A stretch of 64,000 bases of DNA from the NCBI GenBank assembly GCA_008692225.1, contig VICG01000009.1:186001-250000 (forward strand), given 5' to 3'. The DNA is from Monilinia fructicola (taxonomy: Eukaryota > Ascomycota > Leotiomycetes > Helotiales > Sclerotiniaceae). How positions within the stretch are numbered: position 1 is the first letter of the stretch; each line of letters begins with the position of its first letter. Both the position numbers and the translations under genes were made by a program. Below are positions 53,137-64,000 of this stretch, one piece after another. The notes beneath the pieces were generated by a model, which searched no databases, had not been told where the DNA came from, and saw nothing but the letters and a program-made list of their open reading frames with translations.

Positions 53137-54314
53137 ATGGCATACACACCAAGAGGAGGTGCTCGTGGTGGCGACCGTGGTGGACGTGGAGGTTTTGGCG
53201 GGGGAAGAGGTGGTGATCGAGGTGGTCGCGGAGGTTTTGGAGGAAGAGGTGGTGGCAGAGGTTCGTATTTTTATGCTTTATTGCGGTTTTTATCTCAATG
53301 GCTCAATGCGCATGCGCCAATGCTTAAAATCAAAGTTGCTAACTTTGCCAAAAGGTGGTGGAGACCGTGGAGGACGTGGAGGTGGTCGTGGTGGAAGAGG
53401 AGCTCCCCGTGGAGGACGTGGTGCCCCAAGAGGACGTGGAGGTGCTGGAGCAAAGGGTGGTGCTAAGACTATTGTTGTAAGTATTTGAACTTCAATGTCT
53501 TGCCATTGAGTTCTAACAACATTTTTGCAGGAGCCCCATCGTCATGAAGGAATTTTCGTCGCTCGTGGCAAGGAAGATATGTTGGTCACCAAGAACCTTA
53601 GCCCAGGTGAATCTGTATACGGCGAGAAGCGCATCAGTGTCGAGAGCGCCGGTCCAGCCAACGAAGATGGTACCCCAAGCACCACCAAAACCGAATACCG
53701 TGTGTGGAATCCTTTCAGAAGTAAGATTGCCGCAGGTGTTCTCGGTGGTATGGACGAGATTTTCATCAAGCCCGGTGCGAAGGTTCTTTACCTTGGTTCC
53801 GCTTCTGGAACTTCAGTTTCCCACGTTGCCGATATCGTTGGACCTACCGGAACAGTTTTCGCAGTTGAATTCTCACACAGATCTGGCCGTGATCTTATCA
53901 ACATGGCTACCCACCGCACAAATGTCATCCCAATCATTGAGGATGCTCGTCACCCACTTAAGTACAGAATGTTGGTCTCCATGGTCGATGTTATCTTCGC
54001 CGATGTTGCACAACCTGATCAGGCCCGTATCGTTGGACTGAACGCCCATTTGTTCTTGAAGGTTGGTGGTGGTATTTTGGTTTCCATCAAGGCATCCTGT
54101 ATCGATTCTACCGCTGCACCAGAAGCAGTTTTCGCCAGAGAAGTCCAGAAGTTGAGAGAGGAGAGAATCAAGCCCTTGGAACAATTGACTCTAGGTAAGC
54201 AAGCTTTTGTCCAATTCACTTTCTTGCTATTTCAACCACTAACAAAAACCCACTATAGAACCTTTCGAGAGAGATCATTGTATGGTATCTGGACGTTACG
54301 TTAGATCCTTGTAG
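53137..54314 (+). CDS. nop1: Fibrillarin / Nop1, box C/D snoRNP 2'-O-methyltransferase
   Basis: Exons 53137-53260, 53355-53476, 53531-54194 and 54259-54314 give 321 residues. The first two exons encode the glycine/arginine-rich (GAR) domain (repeated RGGFGG, GGRGG), which binds RNA and is usually arginine-methylated. The rest is the methyltransferase: [41 protein letters not shown], the SAM-binding loop [20 protein letters not shown], the acidic strand end [28 protein letters not shown] and [15 protein letters not shown]. The C-terminus [15 protein letters not shown] matches the family. The enzyme 2'-O-methylates rRNA in the nucleolus, guided by C/D snoRNAs, and methylates a histone H2A glutamine. 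Introns (94, 54 and 64 nt) fall in the GAR part and near the end. No frame break. The C-to-G-rich GAR exons contrast with the AT-rich flanks. Confidence 0.96.
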
Positions 54315-55418
54315 ATAACTCTCTAATCCGCCCCTCTCCAACTCATCTACCACCATATCACTCGCACATCAAGTCGCCCTTCAGTATAAACTCAATCAAG
54401 GTTTACCTTTCGAAGAGATCTCGAAAGGTCTGACTGAATACACGCTTCTTTCGCATGCCTCACCACAAATATTCACGGATTCTCTCATGTTAGGTTATGG
54501 ATGGTTGTCTTTTTTTTTTCACGTTTTAGTACTTTTTCTATTAGGTGTACATTCAGGTCCTGGCGTACAGGTCCACCAGTGGGTGCACGGACTCATAAAA
54601 CGTTAAAGTGTTGATATCTATATATGTTAAAATGCAATTTTTCGTTTTATTATAATACTATAAATTGAATCTTCAAGATTTTTGTAATCTTTAAGATATA
54701 TTATATTCTTTATGTATTTTTCTATAAGGACATAGAGTTTTATAAAAATTAATATATATTGGGATTAGTATTTTAAAATTGAAATACTTGATGTTATTTT
54801 TCATTGAAATCCATTGAGCATATTTTTCGTTTTATGAGTCCGTGCACCCACTGGTGGTCTTCATTATTCATCACATTACTCCGTAGGTTGTTAGAGAATG
54901 AGAATAAGAGGAGAAAAAATAAGAAAGTAAAAATTGCCTTTTTGATTTTCTTTTTCCTGGGGATTTTCATTTTCATTTTGGTTTTGGTTTTGATTTTGAA
55001 ATTGTGAGCTTGAGCTTGAGTTTGACTTTGACTTTGTTTTCTTCACGGCTCGATTGATATGCATATGCATAATGTGGTATTATGTCTCTTCTACTTCTAC
55101 GCTGCATGCCAACTGGGTATAAATTTTCGCCCCTCTCAATCTCAATGGTCTTTTCGTCTCCCCTCCACCCGCTTAAAACTGCGCAATTAACCCCCTCCAC
55201 TCCTCCAATAGCAGGATGGACAATGTACCCCATGGCTTTGGACTCATGCGTCGGTTGGTGTGTGAGCCTCAAACCCGCGCGTGCTACTCGAGGTCAGTCA
55301 CTGCATGCACGCTCGGGAATGCCATTCGCGCGTGGGCGAGCCCGTCAGACTATTCGGTGTTGAATCACGACACCTGCATCGTAAAGCAGACGAGCGTCCT
55401 TTCGTCCTAATCTCTCTT
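54315..55418. other. Intergenic containing a MITE-like element
   Basis: Probable 3' UTR of nop1 up to about 54540, then the inverted-repeat element, then spacer with GTTTTGATTTT and GAGCTTGAGTTTGACTTT short repeats near 54970-55040. No gene supported. Confidence 0.65.
54573..54857. mobile_element. MITE-like element with 30-bp perfect terminal inverted repeats
   Basis: The 30 bases at 54573-54602 (beginning CCACCAGTGGGTGCACGGAC) recur as an exact reverse complement at 54828-54857. The 225-base interior is about 80 percent A/T with no reading frame. Size, GC-rich ends and AT-rich core fit a non-autonomous DNA transposon. A target-site duplication is not obvious: the flanks are ACAGGT on the left and TCTTCA on the right. 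It lies about 260 bases downstream of nop1. Confidence 0.75.
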
Positions 55419-57266
55419 CTATTTTCCAATCCGGCCCACGCCCACCACGCACCAGTAGGCTAACTCCCTCTTCTCCCTCCCATCCTTGTCTCCCAATCCT
55501 CCCATCTTTCCCTCTCCGTCCCCCGCGGCATCTGCCTCCCACTCTACTCTCACGAATACCGCAATTTCACATACATCCGCATCCTCTTCCACTCTCTCCT
55601 TTTGCACCTCCTCTTCTAATCGCCTCTGCTGTTCCAAGCCGGGTAATTTTGCCTTGAGTTTTCCCGGCGTAACTTCGACGACTACGCTTGTCCAGTTACG
55701 GCCTTTGTCCCAGGGTTTACCGTGCGCTTCGTTGGCGAGGTCGATGCTGGTCATGCTGGCGTGGGTGGCGGTGGAGTGTTTACGGTCGTGAGGATTGCCA
55801 GAAGAGGAATCTTGAAGGGCTTCGTCCCACATGTCCGTGTTGGCGCCGACATCGAATTGGGGACAGAGGAGGATGACCTTGGAGGCGTGGCGGTCGGTTG
55901 TGAGACCTTTGGTGGCAAGGGATATTTTGACGGGTTCGAAGAGGGGGTTTTTGAATGTCAGCAGGAATTGGGTTGGCTGAAGCGGCATGAGTATTATAGT
56001 ATTGTTTGATGGAGTGGGAGCAGCGGTGGGATGGAGTGGAGAGAGGGTTATAGAGGGGATATAGGAGAGGGCTACGAGACGGATGCGGAAGCGCGTGGTT
56101 GGAACTTTGGATTCGGGTTTCGAAAGAATGTGGCGGCAAGTACGGCAACGCTTGGAGCGTTTCGTGCGGAGGAGACAGGGTATTGGGCGGAGGGAGTCGA
56201 TGAATCGGGATGGTGGTGAAATTTGGCTTATTCTTTGCTCGGTTGTAATTGTGCTGGTCCAACCTTCTTTTAGAAGTTGTGAGACGGCCGCAAATTCGCA
56301 AGAGGGATCGTAGATTTGGAGTCCTTCCGATGCGTCACTCGCTTCTCGCATGCTTGCGGCTTTTGACTTCGCTTTCCTGTCACTCAAACTTCCGCCCGTA
56401 TAGAGGCCCATTATCCGGGTTAATGCTCCCGGTGATCCATATCCATAATCGTTGGAAAATCCTAGCGCACTACTTGGATTTGAGTCTGCCAGCTGACCTT
56501 GATAGAAGGATTTAAGATTCGCATATTGACCTTCTACGTCAAGTTTCTCGTTTGGGTCCAAGTGCTTTTCGGTGACCTCATCCGCCTCTTCCAGTATCGT
56601 TTCCGTCGCCAAAGATGACCGCCTTTCCTCTCTGTCTCGACGACGTTCTTTTGCACTTATTAGTGGAGCTCCACCATTCTTTATTTTTGATAGTTGTGAG
56701 TACACGGAATTTGGTTTCTCAAAATGCACGCCGATTTCACTCGAGCTCCACATGCAGTACCCGCAATGGATGATATAGGACATTCCTGTTGGGTTTTTGT
56801 TGGGAACATATTGGTTGACCAGTGGCGATTCAGCGACCGAGAGAGGTGATATACATATTGGACATTGAAAACATGATCTTGTGCATCTACGTCGTTGGTG
56901 ACACCATGTTAGCATCAAGCCCTCCATTAGGTACTTCAAAACAGAACAATGATAGATGTATGGCCATGTATACCTATTACCCTCACTCTTCACCGTACTA
57001 CTAGGCACTTCAAATAAACAGCTCGGACAATACCAAGTCACTATCTCATCTAATACACATCTCGAACATCGGATTTGATGGCAATCCTCACAATATAAAA
57101 GGTGTTCTAACGGATATAAGCTATAGTTTGCTCGTGGGGCTCTTGGATCAAACGTCCGTTCTTCTTCTTCGTGCGTTGGGGAATGCGGTGGTGTAGAGGA
57201 ATTTGAGGGAATTGATGTATCGGAACAAGGACATTGAAAATATGTGTATGGCTTGAAGGTCGACAT
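55419..57266 (-). CDS. DCTN4: Dynactin subunit p62 / DCTN4 (Neurospora RO-2 type)
   Basis: Exons 56974-57266 and 55419-56886, split by an 87-nt intron (56887-56973, GTATAC...GTAG). The intron is a multiple of three and has no stop, so it is easily missed. Product about 586 residues. The N-terminus MSTFKPYTYFQCPCSDTS is followed by DPRAPRANYSLYPLEHLLYC and a Cys-rich zinc-binding module (CEDC..RCSRC..WYCPSC...CFQCPIC...CGYC), which defines the family. Next comes FEKPNSVYSQLSKIKNGGAP, a charged coiled-coil-like region (SAKERRRDREERR), and a beta-rich C-terminal part with CRTCRHILSKPE. p62 belongs to the pointed-end complex of dynactin, which caps the Arp1 filament and links dynein to nuclei and vesicles. 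The frame is intact throughout. Confidence 0.92.
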   Translation of the reverse strand: MSTFKPYTYFQCPCSDTSIPSNSSTPPHSPTHEEEERTFDPRAPRANYSLYPLEHLLYCEDCHQIRCSRCVLDEIVTWYCPSCLFEVPSSTVKSEGNRYTWPYIYHCSVLKYLMEGLMLTWCHQRRRCTRSCFQCPICISPLSVAESPLVNQYVPNKNPTGMSYIIHCGYCMWSSSEIGVHFEKPNSVYSQLSKIKNGGAPLISAKERRRDREERRSSLATETILEEADEVTEKHLDPNEKLDVEGQYANLKSFYQGQLADSNPSSALGFSNDYGYGSPGALTRIMGLYTGGSLSDRKAKSKAASMREASDASEGLQIYDPSCEFAAVSQLLKEGWTSTITTEQRISQISPPSRFIDSLRPIPCLLRTKRSKRCRTCRHILSKPESKVPTTRFRIRLVALSYIPSITLSPLHPTAAPTPSNNTIILMPLQPTQFLLTFKNPLFEPVKISLATKGLTTDRHASKVILLCPQFDVGANTDMWDEALQDSSSGNPHDRKHSTATHASMTSIDLANEAHGKPWDKGRNWTSVVVEVTPGKLKAKLPGLEQQRRLEEEVQKERVEEDADVCEIAVFVRVEWEADAAGDGEGKMGGLGDKDGREKRELAYWCVVGVGRIGK

Positions 57267-57671
57267 GGTTGGTTGAATGATGAGGTGACTGACTGAGTAG
57301 TGAGTACCTACCTACCAACCTACTAGGTAGGTCCACGGGTACCTGGGTAACGTAACTGAGCTAGAGCTTATGAGCATTTCAAGTCTGGAAAAGGTGGGAT
57401 CCATCGATTTCTGGAGCGTGGAGGGGAATGGGACGATGTGACCGGGGGGTAGCGGGATCGGGGAAATAGTTTCTCCGACGAAAGCTTGTTTTTTGAAGGA
57501 AAACCAAAAGTTGGTGAAAAGCAAGAAAGTTTCCGAATTAGAGGATTTACAGTTACCTAGTATTTCGTGGACCTTGGAAGTTGGAGGTTCCTGGAAAAAA
57601 CAAGAATAATAATGGATAATTACCCGTAGTAGTAATAATTAGTAAGAATCTAATAGCAATAATAGTAATAA

Positions 57672-58011
<340 letters not shown>

Positions 58012-58979
58012 AATCTAGATTTATAAAAATTTATTATTAAAGGATTATAAGAAGTATTTTTAAATTATCCTCGAGAGCTTATTATCTCTCTACTTAAATA
58101 ATTATTATACTTCTATATATTTTTAAGTTACTATTATTAATATAATATAATAATAATTCTTATAATTACTCTAGATCTCTATAGATAAATAGTAATTATC
58201 TATTAAATAATATCTCTAATAAAAAGCTAGTTTCTAGTTTATTACGATGAGTATATTAATTATATCTATTTTCGAGGTTACCTAGGCCTCTAGCTTCTCA
58301 GGTTATTATCAATCCACTATTATACCCTAGGCTGCTTTGGGTCTTTTTTTATATTATTCTTTTCATGGGCGGTTAGCTCTAGCTGGAGGCTCTCTTTTTT
58401 TTTCTTTTTCTTTTCTTTTTTCCGTTGTGAGTGCACGTGGGCTTTGAAGTTTGAACATGTTTCTAAATGCTAATCCTTTCTTTCCTGCCATTCAATTTGT
58501 TTCTATCGAATCATCCGAGTTAAAGGCGTATCTAGGTACATACTGGGTATCCATCTACGAGGTCTCCAGCTGTAGGTACGAGGTCCATCTAGGAATCTGG
58601 GTATTGTATCTATCCATCTATTCATCTATCCATCTATCCATCTATCTTCATTGTTCAAGGCTATTTAGAGTTTAATGAGTTTAATGGAAAAAGCAAACAT
58701 TCATATTTACATTCATATTCACATTTACATTCACTTCAAATAGAAGATTACTACCCAGATACTTACTAATTACATACACACCATACACATTGGATACATA
58801 CACATACATCCTTCCTATCACCTCCAGCTACTTACTACCTCTCATCTAATATATGCTTGCCCAAGTGATATATATTAACGTTCTTTTATCTACTTATCCA
58901 ACCACCGGGACACTTCTATGTCTCCCTAGTATCCATATCTATCTGTATCTATCTGTATCCATGTCAATGATACTCATCT

Positions 58980-58989
58980 CATCACATTA

Positions 58990-59034
<45 letters not shown>

Positions 59035-59040
59035 TCTCTA
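58980..59040. repeat. (TC)n dinucleotide run
   Basis: About 25 TC units with two interruptions, followed by a TACCTAGGTA palindrome at 59058-59067. Confidence 0.9.
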
Positions 59041-59443
59041 GATCTCTAGAGTCTACCTACCTAGGTATCTATACCTTCCAAGGTTGCCTCCCTTCTTCCC
59101 TTCTCAAACGATAATCATAAGGTTACCCGCATTGGATCCTTGCACCGTCACTAATAAAAGCTCTCGTCACCTCATTAATCAATATAATCACAAATCAATT
59201 AACAAATCAAAAGAACCCTGGGCCTTGGAAAGCTTCAGCCATCCATCCATCCATCCATCCATGGATACTTGAAAAGAAGGAAGCGTGAAGAAGCAACCGA
59301 AGTAAACAATAACATCCATCCAATTCCCAATACTCAACACCTAGGTAACCGTGCAGAAAATCACTTCACGACGGTACAAACTTTTGATCCATAATGCAAA
59401 CAATATCATTGTGAGATCTGAACAGAAGGAAGATCAAGATCAA

Positions 59444-59533
59444 TCATCATTACCATTATCATTACCATCACCATCACCATCACCATCACCATCACCATCA
59501 CCATCACCATCATCACCATCACCATCACCATCT
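59444..59533. repeat. (CATCAC)n array
   Basis: Hexanucleotide ACCATC/CATCAC units. One plus frame reads Ser-Pro repeats and one minus frame Gly-Asp repeats. It probably lies in the leader or promoter of the downstream gene. Confidence 0.9.
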
Positions 59534-59981
59534 CCACTACCATTACCACTCTTCTCATTTGGAGAGAAGACTTCGCCGACCAATTGACACTGGATATCGT
59601 CCGTCCATCCTTTTCGTATGATCAATAATAAATAAAAGTTGCTCTGTATCAACTGACAGCACATCTTGGCGCCCAATTATTTACCCAATCTTTTTTTACA
59701 TCTTCAGGCGCTGAGTGAGTGAATGGACGTCAACTCAAGGTAAAATTTCTACCACACCCTCTATGTATGCCCATCCAGAAATTGGCTTCGATGGTGTACT
59801 ACATTATTCAATCCTTTGAGTCGCCGCATGTCAAGGTTGGGAATTGGTCTTGATCAAGGTGGGTGCGCATTTAACTTTCCTTTCCAAGGCGACTATGACT
59901 TCCCCCAATCCTTTTTGGGCGCAATATATTTCATGGTATATCTGTATGGCGCGGCACTGACTCTATGAAACGTATCAGACC

Positions 59982-62900
59982 ATGCCTTCCTCCCAACCCG
60001 AAAAGGATGAGATAGCTCCGGCCAAACCCAAATCTCCAACTGCCCCGCAGAGGACATCTCCCGTCAAGAGCACTCCCAATGTCGCAACTATACGAAAGCC
60101 GGGCGTTAAGCCACGGACTCCCGCCAGCGCACCAATCCACAAACGACCCCCGTCGAAGAAAGCGGAGCCGACGTTGCTGAGTGATTTTCTGCTGGGCAGA
60201 CCATCAGCAAGTCGAGTGCAAAGACGAAGAAGTCTCGATGCAGTCAAGGCCGAGATGCGGGAGAGCACTGTGAATCGGATTCAAAAGCCAGGAGGGGTTC
60301 ATGATAGGGTTAAGCAATGGCAAAAGGCTAGTGCAGCAGCCGCTATTGAGGAGGACAATGAGCCAGAGTCGGCACTAGATGAGATAATTGTGGAGGTGGA
60401 GGAAGAAAGTACTGTTGGGCCCAGTGTTGTTACCGAGGATAATAGGCTCCATAACAAAAATCAGACCACGCGACCTGGACGACGGAAAAGTAGGGACCCC
60501 GAAAGTTGGGCCGCGGAAGTCAGGAGTAAGAGCGCGCCTCGAAAAAGAGTGATAAGCGATGATCATTGGGTGATCAATAAGAACAAGGCTCCCCCAAAGA
60601 AAAAAGAGATTAAAGTGACGACGCGTGCTATACCCAAGGACTTTTTGAAGCAAACAGCTGCCAACCCCAAGTTGGAAAGTAAGATCGCCGATTGGGTCAA
60701 GCGCACAGAAGCTGAGGCGGGGAGCCATAGAGGGGCCCAGTCTATCCCTCGACCGACCAAGACTCCACAGCCGGAAACCCGCGGGGGCAGCAAGGATAGA
60801 ATGAGGACTAAGTCCTTGGGAGAGATCATAGTTGAAATTGATGAGGAACCAAATCAGAAACCCGCCAGAAACGGAATAATAATCGAGTCGAGGAGCAGTC
60901 CAAGTTCGCGAAAGGCCTCGAACAATGGATCTAAGGAGAGTCTCGTTAGTTCATCGAAAGGGAGACAGACCCCCAAATCAGAGCCATCTAAAACTCCCCC
61001 TAATGATGGTATTCGAGTCAAGCCGTGCGGGCCGAATGGTCGATGGGAAGATGGCATTCGAGTGAAGCCTGTGCAGGCGAGATGGAGGCATCCAGAGGTC
61101 AAGAAGCAGAATTCCGGTGGTAACCCGTTTCTCGACGGCATCAGCCTGAAACCGACGCCTGTTCATAAAGAGGAGACGCAAACGCCTCTAAAACCTGAAA
61201 GCTCAGATAATAATCACTCACCCCAAAAACGCAAATCCGAGAGGCATCTCAAGGCGTCCAAGGAGAGTGAAAGGAAAGATAGAGATCATCACTCTTCTGA
61301 TAGCGAGCACGATGATGGGCATATACAGAGCCCAACTCATCGTTCCCCAAATTCCAAAAGAAAAACGAGAAAATCACCTTCGCCATCCCCTTCCATGGAT
61401 GAGATTCCATTTGGCGACTCTGCTTTCAGTACCTTGGACCTTCCCATGGGTGCAGAGGCCGGCAATACCGTGAACAGACCCAAGCCTCAGAGAAACCCCA
61501 GCCATCTAGTGCCAAAGGTCCTAAAACGAGTCTACAATGAAGGGAAGAAGATCATGCATGATACACATGATACGCCGGAAATGCCTCCAAGAGGTGGTGT
61601 GAACCGGCCTCCAACAATTGAGTCTTGGCTCGATAATACCGCTGATCCTTTTCTTGATGTCCCCAGTCCTGTTCCAACTCCCAAGTTGCCAGAAGAATCT
61701 ACGAAAAGAGATAACAACGAGGAGCATAGTTCCAAACCCGACCGAGACCTGAAACAAACACATGAAGAGGAACGCAAAGGATCAGGAAGTAGACAAAAGC
61801 GCGTTCGAAAATCTTCCGACAACAGCTTCCGAAGCAGCAATGATAAATCACCCTTGGGGCGCGTTTTGGACGATCCAACAGAACTTCAAAAACCCCTCAC
61901 ACCACCCCCGGCAGGACTTCGAAGGAGCCCAGCATTACGTACAGCCTCTCCCCCGATCAGGTCTGCGCGTAAATCGCCTCTGAAAGATGCTTTTCTCGAT
62001 GCATTCCGAGGCGAATCTACATTTGAGGGTATTTTAGACCCAGAAGATGATGATTACGATCAAGCGAAAGAAAATCATGACGTGGATGAGCTCAAAAATT
62101 CTGATCGTGGCCTCAGGTCACCCGATACTTCTCGCCGCAGTCGTTCATCTGGTACTCACCTCGAAGTGCCAGATCATCATCGAGACATCTCGGACCGGCC
62201 AAGAAGAAAGAGAAGAGGGGGAAGTTCTGGCGACCATCGCTTATCAACAATTGCATCTGTCGAAACCTTCAGCACTCTTTCGTCTGCAGAAACTTCATCC
62301 AATCTAACCAAAACTACTCTTACACAAGCTACTACCCAGACTGGACGCTCCGACTCCAACGTTTCCCGCAGGAGAAGCAATAGATCGGGACTAAAGAGAA
62401 GACTCACAAAGCATTCTGATCTGGTATCCATGCTTTCATTGCCCGATGCACCGCCATCTGGCCGAACAAAAAGTATTAGGTCAGCGCGAAGTGTGCGTAC
62501 GGCTCGAAGTAATTTAGAAACTGCTACTGAGACCGATTTGATGCGTGAATTGGCGGGTGACGAGGTAAAGTACATGAGAGAATTAAAAACATTGGTTGAT
62601 GGCGTGATTCCCGTACTTCTCACTTGCGTTCTCTCCAAATCAGACTCCGCCATTGCTGCTGGTCTCTTCAATCCCGACTCCACAGACATGGAAGAAACAT
62701 TCCTCACGAAACCAATTGTCGACATGGGTGTTGCTCTCGAACGTCTCAAGAGTTTACACAGACGCATACCACTTGAAGATCCGGATGCTCTCATCGTTTG
62801 GCTGCAAAGAGCCCACCGGACGTATCAAGACTACACTCGTGCATGGAGATTGGGTTTCCAAGACGTTATTGTTAATCTAGCACCTGCTTCGCGTAGAGCA

Positions 62901-64000
62901 TCTGCAGAAAGCAAAGAAGACTCGTCACTCGATAGTGTCCCACGCAATGCTGATGGGGATATTGTCAACTCTAATGGTGAACGTGTCGATGTTGCTTTCT
63001 TGCTTAAGAGGCCGCTTGTGAGAATAAAATATCTTGCAAAGTTAACCAAGGTATGTTATTCAGTCCTCACATCAAATTTCTTCGGCAAATCTTCCACTCC
63101 TTCTGTTCTAACTCTGTCTAGGGTCTGGATAAAATCAACCATTCAGAACTCTCGGGAAAGGCACTGAAAACATTCGAGGATCTGCAAGAAATGGCCCGCC
63201 GCCGTGTCAAAGAAGAACATGCTAGACTTGAGGATATATACGCCAATAATACTGACCCGACCCGAGCTCGTAATCCGCAAACACTCGCTCCAGTTGATGA
63301 TGCACACGTCGATCGGACCAGACAAGTCTCTGCCAAAGATTTCTTTGATCTTGATTTCCCACATTCTAATGGCCAACGAATTGAGTGCCGTGTAGAACTG
63401 ATTCTGCGCGATAATCTTTCAGATGCCATGGACCCAGGAGATGTTTTAATATGTGCATCGGAAATCACACCAGAGGCTACTCATCGCTACTTACTCTTTC
63501 CTCCCATTGATAGAGATTTTATATCCGCTTGCGCTGGGGACAAGCCTGGTGAGGTAATAGTTATGATCCGTGGCATACAGAGACCCGTTGAGTGGCGAGA
63601 AAGTCTGCTTTTGAAGGGAGCCGAGCCTGAAACTGCAGCCGAATGGATAGAAATGTTGGGCTCCGTCCCAATGCCTCAGCCAGTTCTGAGTTCTGTACCA
63701 GACAATACAGATACAGTTTCAATGATGTCTCTGGATCCCTCGGAGATCAGTGAGGCGGGTGATCCCGACGATAACGAGCTGCCGATTGGTGCGCGTCGAA
63801 GAAGAAGAAAACACCATTCGAGGGAAAGACCACGATGCTCTACATTCTCTACTATGTCGTCTATTGAAATGCCAGCCCCTTTGAAGATTGATCGCAAAGA
63901 AGCGTCATCCTCAAGCTCACAACGAAGACATCGAGACGTCTCTCTTGACGAAATTACAGGCCAATCGCACATGAGACGCTCCAAGTCATCAAGACGTCAT
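59982..64000 (+). CDS. Large disordered protein with DH/RhoGEF-like region (runs off right edge)
   Basis: Exon 1 is 59982-63050 and exon 2 starts at 63122 after a 71-nt intron (GTATGT...TCTAG). It is still open at 64000, so over 1300 residues are visible. About 850 residues of Ser/Arg/Lys/Pro-rich disordered sequence come first, with many phosphorylation-like RRKS/RSP patterns, a motif repeated near residues 340-360 (DGIRVKP twice, then DGISLKP) and duplicated acidic EIIVE(V/I)(E/D)EE segments. Then a helical region starts at ATETDLMRELAGDEVKYMREL and continues through PIVDMGVALERLKSLHRRIP and FLLKRPLVRIKYLAKLTK. This has the pattern of a Dbl-homology domain (conserved region 1, then the 'KRP..R...Y..L' helix). 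After it come a beta-rich stretch, perhaps PH-like, and another Ser/Arg-rich tail. A Rho-type exchange factor or scaffold is likely. Related fungal proteins have been labelled SR-type coactivators because of the SR-rich sequence. No frame break. Confidence 0.75.

Noticed and set aside
55486..56313. Plus-strand frames of 62-101 codons opposite DCTN4
   Set aside because: Antisense shadows of a clearly coding frame.

Overview
The window is nuclear DNA of a filamentous ascomycete (Pezizomycotina). The evidence is short introns (about 45-90 nt) with GTRNGT donors and CTRAC-like branch sites, typical fungal versions of Sec23, fibrillarin, dynactin p62, an OGT-type TPR protein and ribosomal proteins, and fungus-only families (DUF7704-like, DUF7729-like). 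Codon style, long AT-rich simple repeats and large empty intergenic stretches look like Leotiomycetes (Sclerotinia/Botrytis relatives). That placement is an impression, not a demonstration.

Layout. 0-25 kb is gene-poor. It holds the 5' part of a secreted DUF7729-like gene running off the left edge, one intact 428-aa unknown protein (15.7-17.0 kb), two candidate small two-exon genes (13.25 kb and 23.4 kb), a candidate minus-strand spliced transcript with serial similar introns (13.8-15.1 kb), and a possible decayed gene (19.6-20.5 kb). 25-40 kb holds a DUF7704-like membrane protein, an F-box/WD40 protein, ribosomal protein eS7 and a large OGT-type glycosyltransferase. 42-47 kb holds ribosomal protein uL11 (RPL12), COPII Sec23 and a small unknown gene. 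47.8-51.4 kb is the most unusual stretch: a secreted precursor with tandem ~32-residue repeats bounded by dibasic Kex2-type sites, followed by a second small secreted protein. 53-64 kb holds fibrillarin, a MITE-like inverted-repeat element, dynactin p62 and a large disordered protein with a probable DH/RhoGEF-like region that runs off the right edge.

Most named genes are housekeeping (ribosome, snoRNP methylation, COPII, dynactin, O-GlcNAc-type modification, SCF ubiquitin ligase) and do not form one pathway. The two adjacent secreted genes at 47.8-51.4 kb are the best candidates for a little-described function.

A striking technical feature is about 24 single-base frame breaks, nearly all at homopolymers, between 28.5 and 51.4 kb. 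In four multi-exon genes the exon total becomes an exact multiple of three once these are accounted for. That points to sequencing or assembly error rather than decay. No tRNA, rRNA, CRISPR or intact transposase gene was seen.
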